Positions 1 to 5,055 of a stretch of DNA of 13,452 bases are shown here, one piece after another. The notes beneath the pieces are model-generated. The model had not been told where the DNA came from and ran no database searches. It saw only the letters and a program-made list of their open reading frames with translations. The first letter of the stretch is position 1; each line of letters starts with the position of its first letter. Position numbers and translations under genes: made by a program. The DNA is from Bdellovibrionales bacterium. GTDB taxonomy: Bacteria > Bdellovibrionota > Bacteriovoracia > Bacteriovoracales > Bacteriovoracaceae. The stretch covers positions 1-13,452 of the forward strand of contig SXUH01000164.1 in assembly GCA_005791855.1 (NCBI GenBank), given 5' to 3'.

Positions 1-174
1 CAGATCTATCCTACCATTTTCAGAATGGTTAATTAAAGCATCAGAAGTCCCAATGATTCTGCCTGCACTCCTCATAGAGAGCTTCCTGCTCTCTCTTAAA
101 AATTTAAGCACCTTTCCTTCTTTCGTTATGATCTTGTGATCTGATCTTCTGTTCTTCTTCTTTTTAATTTTCAT
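1..174 (-). CDS. Xre-family helix-turn-helix regulator (partial, 3' end off window)
   Basis: Fifty-eight codons are present, running leftward off the window. After a very basic N-terminus (KIKKKKNRRS) there is a typical Xre/Cro-like HTH: KFLRESRKLSMRSAG (about residues 24-38), then the recognition-helix region GTSDALINHSENGR (42-55). The ending I-N-x-x-E-N-G-R is diagnostic of the family. The ATG at 174-172 is preceded by GGAG with 8-nt spacing, which supports this start. Proteins of this kind are DNA-binding repressors, often autoregulatory, in phages, islands and toxin-antitoxin systems. Two TACG/CGTA dyads lie just upstream (214-223 and 268-282), suggesting self-binding. The gene is AT-rich compared with the genes right of 2500 and lies next to an IS, so an origin in a mobile element is likely. 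The C-terminus and hence any partner or effector domain are not visible. Confidence 0.8.
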   Translation of the reverse strand, partial: MKIKKKKNRRSDHKIITKEGKVLKFLRESRKLSMRSAGRIIGTSDALINHSENGRIDL

Positions 175-213
175 ACACGCTTCTCCAATCAATGTTGAAA
201 CGCTCTTTTTTAA

Positions 214-223
214 TACGTGCGTA
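214..223. promoter_or_regulatory. Dyad TACG-TG-CGTA upstream of the Xre gene
   Basis: A 4+2+4 inverted repeat overlaps a possible -10 of the leftward Xre gene (TATTAA, minus strand, 210-215). It shares TACG...GCGTAGTC with the larger dyad 50 bp upstream. This makes it a candidate autorepressor operator; binding is inferred only. Confidence 0.35.
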
Positions 224-267
224 GTCCATTTCATTTCACAGACATGACTCTGTTAATGAGAGGCAAA

Positions 268-282
268 ACTACGCAGCGTAGT
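268..282. promoter_or_regulatory. Perfect dyad ACTACGC-A-GCGTAGT
   Basis: A 7+1+7 perfect palindrome lies about 95 bp upstream of the Xre start codon. The half-site GCGTAGTC (276-283) recurs at 219-226 next to the other dyad. A paired, repeated dyad upstream of an HTH gene is typical of repressor operators; no protein is shown to bind here. Confidence 0.4.
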
Positions 283-309
283 CTCGAAAATGGGTGGATT
301 TTTTAGAAG

Positions 310-342
310 AAGCACTGAGGTAGCACTCAAGTAGCACAACTA
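310..342. repeat. Three tandem 11-bp repeats (core AGCAC)
   Basis: Three adjacent 11-mers (AAGCACTGAGG, TAGCACTCAAG, TAGCACAACTA) place AGCAC in the same helical phase. They lie in the AT-rich gap between the Xre gene and the IS. They could be activator- or iteron-type binding sites, or chance in a short stretch. Apart from these repeats, the neighbouring dyads and one doubtful 27-codon frame, positions 175-437 contain nothing I can assign. Confidence 0.4.
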
Positions 343-391
343 GAGTGATAATCTGTGATTTCTAGTGATGAAGGGAGCAGTTGAGAAGAAT

Positions 392-409
392 CAATCTCTT
401 GAGAGATTG
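392..409. repeat. Perfect 8+2+8 inverted repeat CAATCTCT-TG-AGAGATTG
   Basis: The two 8-bp arms are perfect with a 2-bp centre, too tight for a good RNA hairpin and better suited to a dimeric DNA-binding protein. The repeat lies 28 bp outside the left end of the IS. It also falls inside a weak 27-codon plus-strand frame (368-451, start ATG, no Shine-Dalgarno) that runs into the IS end. Confidence 0.4.
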
Positions 410-437
410 TTAAGTGATTTAAATCAGATACTAGACG

Positions 438-472
438 TTCTTCACACTTGATGGTGTTCCCGCTGCGTTAAC
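438..472 (+). repeat. Left terminal inverted repeat of the IS
   Basis: Pairs with 1748-1783. Matching blocks are TTCTTC (438-443), CTT.ATGGTG (447-456) and GCGTT.AC (465-472). The middle is poorly conserved and differs by one base in length. The end lies 75 bp upstream of the transposase start. Confidence 0.65.
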
Positions 473-547
473 TAAATAAAACAGGCATAGGAAATCAATC
501 GGTTAAAATTGGATTACCACATCTAACTTCTACCAAAAGGAGAACCT

Positions 548-1747
548 ATGCCCGGACATCAGCTTACCGACTTTTTACTACTTCCAAAACTCAAACTTAC
601 CAACTTCGAGCACTTTGAGAACGTAAAAAAAGTCACCTTCCACTGCTCCGTCGATGGCCCAATTGCCTACTGCCCCCACTGTGGAATGGAAACCACCACC
701 GTCCACGACCGACGGACCGTAACCATCAAGGACGCCCCTCACGAGGCCAAGCAAAAGATCCTATCCATTAGAAAAAGGCGTTTTAGATGCGAGGGACGTG
801 GCTGCCGCAAAGTCTTCACCGAACAGGTCGACGGCATCATGCCCAGAGCTCGGATCACCGAACGGATGCAGCGATCCATCCTCTACGTCTGCGACAACTT
901 CGCCAACATGAGTGCCGCAAAAAGGCATCTGAAGGTGGGAACCAAAACCATCTACAAACGCCACTACGCCCAGCTCGAGCTCAAGTGGAGAGAGCGCAAA
1001 AACGACGGTTGGCCCACCACCATCGGAATCGACGAGCACTCCTTCATCCGAAACAAAAAGTACGGACACCGGGAGTTCGTCACCATGGTCGTGGACTACA
1101 ACAATAAGAGGCTAAAGGAGGTCCTCCCGACGAGAACCGTAGGAGAGCTTCAGCAACAACTAAGCTACATTCAAGGCCGAGAGAACGTAAAAAATGTCTG
1201 CATGGATCTCTCCTCCGCATACAGAAGCTTTGCAAAGAGTTACTTCCCCAATGCTAAGATCATCGCCGATAAGTTCCACGTAGTAAGGCTCCCACTGCAG
1301 CCTCTCCAGAAGTACCTAAAGCTGGTAAAAACCGAAACCAAGGATCACAAGCTTCGTCGAAAGCTGCTGCTTAAAAACTCTTTTAAGCTCGAGCGAGAAA
1401 CCCGGGCGATGATCTACGAATGGCTCGAAAACCATCCGACGATCAAGGAGATCTATCTGGCCAAGGAGACGCTGAACAAAGTCTACTGTTGCGAGAACGC
1501 GGGCCACGCAAGGAGGATCTTAACCAAGCTCACCGATGCCCTGGCCCTCTCGAAAGTCCCGGAACTCAAAAGCTTACGCAAGACCATCTTAAACTGGCTC
1601 GATGAGATCTTGAATTACTTTGAAAACAAGCTTACTAATGCTCGAACCGAGGGCTTTAACAACGTTGCAAAGCAAGTCCAGAAACGTGCCTACGGTTATA
1701 AGAATTTTAATAATTATCGATTGAAGTTGCTCTATGCCTGTATGTGA
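548..1747 (+). CDS. ISL3-family DDE transposase
   Basis: The 399-residue product carries out cut-and-paste or copy movement of the surrounding element. An N-terminal zinc-binding region shows CPHC (42-45) and a second pair C81/C86, followed by a helix-turn-helix-like stretch (about 105-140). The RNase H-like catalytic core shows GIDEHS with D162, CMDLSSAY with D220, ADKFHVV at 240-246, and the C-terminal NARTEGFNN with E368 as the likely third acidic residue. The terminal block (KRAYGYKNFNNYRLK) is typical of ISL3 transposases. Length is normal for the family and all DDE residues are present, so the enzyme may be active. The ATG has a good AAGGAG 5 nt upstream. Confidence 0.93.
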   Translation: MPGHQLTDFLLLPKLKLTNFEHFENVKKVTFHCSVDGPIAYCPHCGMETTTVHDRRTVTIKDAPHEAKQKILSIRKRRFRCEGRGCRKVFTEQVDGIMPRARITERMQRSILYVCDNFANMSAAKRHLKVGTKTIYKRHYAQLELKWRERKNDGWPTTIGIDEHSFIRNKKYGHREFVTMVVDYNNKRLKEVLPTRTVGELQQQLSYIQGRENVKNVCMDLSSAYRSFAKSYFPNAKIIADKFHVVRLPLQPLQKYLKLVKTETKDHKLRRKLLLKNSFKLERETRAMIYEWLENHPTIKEIYLAKETLNKVYCCENAGHARRILTKLTDALALSKVPELKSLRKTILNWLDEILNYFENKLTNARTEGFNNVAKQVQKRAYGYKNFNNYRLKLLYACM

Positions 1748-1783
1748 GTAAACGCGGTGTGCTCCACCATTAAGGGAGAAGAA
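1748..1783 (-). repeat. Right terminal inverted repeat of the IS
   Basis: Read on the minus strand from 1783, it begins TTCTTC, continues CTTAATGGTG, and ends GCGTTTAC directly against the transposase stop codon (1745-1747). It matches the left repeat with one indel. Confidence 0.65.
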
Positions 1784-1825
1784 TCGCAAGTCCAGACCAA
1801 AATGACGAGAATGTATTCGAGTAAA

Positions 1826-1911
1826 TGGTGCCCGGGACTGGACTTGAACCAGCACGCCCTTTCGAGCGCTACCACCTCAAGGTAGTGCGTCTGCCATTTC
1901 GCCACCCGGGC
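1826..1911 (-). tRNA. tRNA-Leu (anticodon GAG)
   Basis: The minus strand folds into a class II cloverleaf of 86 nt including an encoded CCA (1826-1828). The acceptor stem pairs GCCCGGG (1911-1905) with CCCGGGC (1836-1830), discriminator A at 1829. The anticodon stem CTACC/GGTAG encloses the loop TTGAGGT (1880-1874), giving anticodon GAG (1878-1876), which reads CUC and CUU. The long variable arm (GCTCGAAAGGGC region) and the T-loop GTTCAAGTCC are as expected for leucine tRNA. The IS ends 42 bp beyond its 3' end, fitting the common use of tRNA 3' ends as borders of inserted DNA. Confidence 0.95.
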
Positions 1912-1962
1912 ATTTGAAGTGAGAGACTAATTTAAGAGAATTAAAATGGTTCGTAAAGAATT

Positions 1963-2259
1963 TTATCTTGGAAGCAAGTCGTCCAAATCGCCTAAATAAA
2001 ACTTCAATCGGTTCAGGGCATCTTTCAGACTGGTGAGCTGCTGGTCAAGGACGATGATGGACTGGTCGGGGAACTGGTTTTCGTTCACGAGGTAGGTTTT
2101 TGTTTCGATGCGAAGGGGTTCGTGTCCGAGGACGAAGTCGGGGATCGACCCCTCCTTGAGGAGTTCGTTTAACGGGTCGGGGAAGGTGAACTCGATCCCA
2201 CTGAAGAGGGGGATCACATTCTCCATGTCGCCCGCGTTTGGTTGAGTACCCAGACTCAT
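1963..2259 (-). CDS. Small hypothetical protein (98 aa)
   Basis: I do not recognise a family. The product is acidic and cytosolic-looking, with no signal peptide, no cysteines and no membrane segment. A central stretch (about residues 12-62) looks like beta strands and the C-terminus (LTSLKDALNRLKFYLGDLDDLL) like an amphipathic helix. The ATG at 2259 has AAGG 5 nt upstream. An internal Met at residue 12 is an alternative start, but its upstream sequence lacks a ribosome site. Located 51 bp upstream of tRNA-Leu and in the same orientation, so they could be cotranscribed. Moderately confident it is a real gene. Confidence 0.6.
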   Translation of the reverse strand: MSLGTQPNAGDMENVIPLFSGIEFTFPDPLNELLKEGSIPDFVLGHEPLRIETKTYLVNENQFPDQSIIVLDQQLTSLKDALNRLKFYLGDLDDLLPR

Positions 2260-2272
2260 ACGAACCTTTTTT

Positions 2273-2293
2273 AGCTCTCAAAAATTGAGAACT
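2273..2293. promoter_or_regulatory. Hairpin/dyad just upstream of the 98-aa gene
   Basis: AGCTCTCAA-AAA-TTGAGAACT forms a 9-bp stem with one mismatch. In the direction of the minus-strand gene it ends 13 bp before the start codon, immediately 5' of an A-run and the AAGG ribosome site. It could act as an operator or as a leader hairpin affecting translation. The rest of the 255-bp divergent gap (2260-2514) holds another small dyad (GGGGT at 2460-2464 with ACCCC at 2472-2476) and a GATAAT hexamer at 2482-2487 that may be a -10 for the rightward gene. Confidence 0.35.
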
Positions 2294-2514
2294 TCACTAG
2301 ACTTTTGCATCCACGATGCCAAGAAAACAGTATCTTAATGACACTGTCCTAAGTCTTCAGGCTAATTAAACCACCAATTTTAGGTGCCCATGGGAAAACT
2401 TAATGGTGCATGTAAAGCTTTCATTCCTGTACAGCATTACACCACTAAACAATTTTCGAGGGGTCAATCTTACCCCCAATGGATAATTATGGGTTCTCGC
2501 CTTAAAATGCTGGA

Positions 2515-2727
2515 ATGAGTAAGCCTAGCTGTTCAGAATGCCGCCACTTTTACATCACCTGGGACGCGAAAACTCCCAACGGGTGCCGGCTCTTCGGAAT
2601 CAAGTGCAAAGACAGCCCGTCCAAGATCATCGCTTCCGCAGGCCAGGGTGAGTGCAAGGGCTTCGAACCGAAGAAGAAGGCCGAAGCCAAATCAGGCCTG
2701 GACCTCACTCGCAAAGACCTCTGGTAG
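2515..2727 (+). CDS. Small four-cysteine zinc-binding protein ("uracil-DNA glycosylase"-like short family)
   Basis: The 70-residue product has CSEC (C6, C9), then HFYITWDAKTPNGCRLFGIK with C24, and GECKGFEP with C47. C31 is an extra cysteine. The pattern CxxC...TWD...P.GC...F.IK...PS...S.G..C..F matches a family of tiny proteins frequent in delta-type proteobacteria. These are often labelled as uracil-DNA glycosylase although they are far too short to hold that enzyme. A single zinc ribbon built from C6/C9/C24/C47 is likely; the function is unknown. The upstream GGA is too close to the ATG to be a convincing ribosome site. Its last 36 bases overlap, antisense, the 3' end of mnmA. Confidence 0.72.
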   Translation: MSKPSCSECRHFYITWDAKTPNGCRLFGIKCKDSPSKIIASAGQGECKGFEPKKKAEAKSGLDLTRKDLW

Positions 2728-3906
2728 AGCGCTACCGGGTAGAGCCTTCCCCTGCTCGGCGTAGTTCGGAGCGATCTCGCTGATGATTCCGCCGCCGAGG
2801 CAGATGTCCTCGAGGTAGAACACCACCGACTGCCGTGGCGTCATCGCCCGCTGGGGTCGATCGAAGACCACCTTCACCTGCTGCTCTAACACCGTCACCG
2901 TGCAGTCCTGTTCGGCCTGACGGTACCGGACCTTGGCCCTGCACCGGAAGGTCCCGCTCGGAGGTCTCACCAGCCAGTTCAGTTCCCCGGCCCAGAGGCC
3001 ATCGGCGTAGAGGGCCGGATGGTCCTGCCCCTGGGCCAGGATGACTTCGTTCTTCTGATGGTCCTTCGCGACCACGAACCAGGCCTCGCCCGGTCCCCCG
3101 ATCCCCATCCCCTTGCGCTGCCCGAGGGTGTAGAAGCAGGTTCCATCGTGCTGCCCCAGCACCTTCCCTTTCGTGTCGACGAAGTTCCCCTTCGAGCTCT
3201 CGATGTACTGGGAGAGGAAGTTCTTGAAGTTCCTCTCACCGATGAAGCAGATCCCGGTGGAATCCTTCTTGGTGGAGGTCGCGAGCTCAAACCTCGTCGC
3301 GAGCTCCCGTACCTTGGGCTTCGGGAGATGGCCTATGGGAAAGAGGACTTCCCCCAGGACCTTCTTATCGATGGCGTAGAGGAAGTAGGTCTGGTCCTTG
3401 TTCTGGTCTACCGCCTTGGCCAACCGGGGCGCCTCCCCCGTCGCGTCGATCCGGCAGTAGTGGCCGGTGGCGAGGAAGTCGGCCCCGAGGAGCTTCGCCC
3501 TTTCGAAGAAGACCTTGAACTTGATCTCGCGGTTGCAGAGGATGTCCGGGTTGGGAGTGAAGCCGCTGCGGTAGTCGGAGAGGAATTCGGTGAAGACCCC
3601 GTCCCAGTACTCCTTCACGAAGTTCACCGAGTAGTACGGGAGCTGCAGCTTCTCGCAGACCTTGATCACGTCCTGGTAGTCCAGGTCCGCCGGGCAGGTC
3701 CCGTCGGCGCTGGTCTCGTCCCAGTTTTTCATGAACAGGGCGATGACCCGGTACCCCTGGAGCTTCAGGATGAGTGCGGCCACGGAGGAGTCCACGCCGC
3801 CGGACATGCCCACCACCACCGTCGTGGCGGCGTTGGCCTTGAACTCTTCGGCGGTGAGCGAGATTCCGTAGCTCGCCAGGAGCTCCGGGTTGAAGGAAAA
3901 ATCCAT
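2692..3906 (-). CDS. mnmA: tRNA-specific 2-thiouridylase MnmA
   Basis: MnmA adds sulfur to C2 of the wobble uridine of tRNAs for Lys, Glu and Gln, after ATP adenylates the base and a persulfide cysteine delivers sulfur. The 404-residue product shows the PP-loop GMSGGVDSS (33-41), NPDILCNREIKF with C124 as nucleophile, ATGHY (146-150), the KDQTYFL motif (170-176), and STGICFIGER with C220 as the persulfide cysteine. The beta-barrel tail includes VRYRQ and TPRQSVVFY, and ends LGGGIISE. It is longer than the E. coli enzyme by an N-terminal extension of about 28 residues. The ATG at 3906 follows an in-frame stop at 3939-3937, but the ribosome site is weak, so the start is less certain than the identity. 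It lies 36 bp downstream of the M28-like gene in the same direction. Confidence 0.95.
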   Translation of the reverse strand: MDFSFNPELLASYGISLTAEEFKANAATTVVVGMSGGVDSSVAALILKLQGYRVIALFMKNWDETSADGTCPADLDYQDVIKVCEKLQLPYYSVNFVKEYWDGVFTEFLSDYRSGFTPNPDILCNREIKFKVFFERAKLLGADFLATGHYCRIDATGEAPRLAKAVDQNKDQTYFLYAIDKKVLGEVLFPIGHLPKPKVRELATRFELATSTKKDSTGICFIGERNFKNFLSQYIESSKGNFVDTKGKVLGQHDGTCFYTLGQRKGMGIGGPGEAWFVVAKDHQKNEVILAQGQDHPALYADGLWAGELNWLVRPPSGTFRCRAKVRYRQAEQDCTVTVLEQQVKVVFDRPQRAMTPRQSVVFYLEDICLGGGIISEIAPNYAEQGKALPGSALPEVFASEVQA

Positions 3907-3942
3907 GGACGCGTTATAGCTCGTTTTCCAAGCTTTTCAAAG

Positions 3943-5055
3943 TCACTTGGTAATATCTAAGAGAGTCCCGAGGACCGCCCCACCAACATATTGATATGCG
4001 TGGTAGAGCGTTTCGTGGTTGAGGGTCTCCGGGGTGTCCTGCGGGGTCTGGAAGAACTTCTGATTGAAGTCATCTTCCCAGTTCTGGGAAAAGGTCACGG
4101 ACCGCAGATCCTGCTCCCAGAAGCGGAAGCTATCGGTCCGGTCGAAGCCCTGGGGCTTGAGCTCGAAGGTCACCTTCTGGCTCACCTTACTCCCGTGGTC
4201 CAGGAGCTTCTGCGCCCACTGCCGCTCCTCGACGAGGTCGCGGGTGTAGCTCGACATGTTCCCGAGCTTCTTGGTGCGGTCGAAGTAGCTCGTGTCCTGG
4301 CCCAGCATCTCGAGGTTGACGACGCCGAGGATCTCCTTCCCCTTGGCCTTCAGGGCCTTGAGCTCGCGGGCGTAGTGGTGGGAGCCGAGGTAGCCGATCC
4401 CCTGCCAGTCGAGGAACACCACCTGGACGGTGTAGTTCAGGTCGAACCCGGAGAGGGTCTTGAGGAGGCCCAGGGCAACGGCCACGCCGGAGGCGTTGTA
4501 GTTGGCGCCGGGCATGGGCTCCTTTTCCTTGATGAGGTAGGTCTGCGGGTCCTGCGAGATGGTGTCGTAGTGCGCGGTGACCACCAGGATCTTGTCGGAG
4601 TTAAGGCCCGGCTTCTCCCAGACGATGTTCGAGAGCTCGGCACCCTGGTAGCGCTGGGCCACCTGCTGCATGTACTTGGTGAAGTTCTCCCACTTGCGGT
4701 AGTCCGGATGGGTCTTGGGGATCTTCCCTTCCACCTTGAGGTCGAAGTCCCTCTGGTAGAAGTTCTTCGCCTCGGCGACGTCGGCGGGGACGCTCACGAC
4801 GGAGAGCTTGCCGGTTTTTTTCCGGTCGAGCGCTTCGACCGTCTTGGTGAGGAAGGCGATCGCACTCTGGTGCCCGGGCTGGCCCACCATCCGCGACGGT
4901 GCTCCGGCGCGCACGAAGTCCTTGACCCAGTCGCCCAGCTCCTTTTGGGAAACCTTCTGGAGCTCGCTCTTGACCTGGGTGTAGGTCGCCGGGGAGCCGG
5001 CGCCGGCGCAGAGGCTCAGGCTAAAAATCGCGAGCGTAGTCAGCTTTCGGAACAC
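3943..5055 (-). CDS. Secreted M28-family peptidase-like protein, probably catalytically dead
   Basis: The 370-residue product starts with a signal peptide (MFRKLTTLAIFSLSLCAGAG) and has the M28 zinc-aminopeptidase fold: ILVVTAHYDT (156-165), PGANYNASG (182-190), VVFLDWQGIGYLGS (212-225), VNLEMLG (246-252) and FFQTPQDTPETL (334-345). Aligned by eye with canonical M28 motifs, H162 is kept. The bridging Asp of PGADDN is Y186, the catalytic/ligand Glu pair is Q218-G219, the later ligand Asp is E249, the SDH motif is TDS (307-309), and the last ligand His is F335. This points to a non-hydrolytic exported protein, perhaps a binder of peptides or a scaffold. The start is GTG with AAGGAG 6 nt upstream. 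The gene overlaps the preceding mnmA paralogue by 35 bp, so the two are probably translationally coupled. Confidence 0.85.
   Translation of the reverse strand: MFRKLTTLAIFSLSLCAGAGSPATYTQVKSELQKVSQKELGDWVKDFVRAGAPSRMVGQPGHQSAIAFLTKTVEALDRKKTGKLSVVSVPADVAEAKNFYQRDFDLKVEGKIPKTHPDYRKWENFTKYMQQVAQRYQGAELSNIVWEKPGLNSDKILVVTAHYDTISQDPQTYLIKEKEPMPGANYNASGVAVALGLLKTLSGFDLNYTVQVVFLDWQGIGYLGSHHYARELKALKAKGKEILGVVNLEMLGQDTSYFDRTKKLGNMSSYTRDLVEERQWAQKLLDHGSKVSQKVTFELKPQGFDRTDSFRFWEQDLRSVTFSQNWEDDFNQKFFQTPQDTPETLNHETLYHAYQYVGGAVLGTLLDITK

Larger units (their letters stand above)
438..1783 (+). mobile_element. ISL3-family insertion sequence, apparently complete
   Basis: One transposase gene is bounded by imperfect inverted repeats. 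The left end (438-472) and right end (1783-1748 read on the minus strand) share TTCTTC, then CTTgATGGTG / CTTaATGGTG, and after a divergent centre with one indel GCGTTaAC / GCGTTtAC. The resulting length of about 1.35 kb and single DDE gene fit the ISL3 family. I could not find an 8-bp target duplication at these borders, so the ends may be off by a few bases or the flanks may have rearranged. The element is less GC-rich than the chromosome to its right. The right end lies 42 bp from the CCA end of tRNA-Leu. Confidence 0.72.

Noticed and set aside
310..342. 11-bp tandem repeats as a CRISPR array or replication origin
   Set aside because: Units are far too short and contiguous for CRISPR, and there is no replication gene or DnaA-box cluster nearby.
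2399..2408. CTTAATGGTG, identical to a 10-bp block of the IS right terminal repeat
   Set aside because: The match does not extend on either side, so a solo IS end is not supported; probably chance.
2835..3044. Short plus-strand frame rich in Pro/Arg/Ser inside mnmA
   Set aside because: No ribosome site, repetitive composition and full overlap with a conserved gene.
3019..3960. Long plus-strand open frame opposite mnmA
   Set aside because: It lies wholly antisense to a gene with clear MnmA motifs, and its product is a low-complexity Gly/Val/Glu/Leu mix typical of the reverse frame of GC-rich genes.
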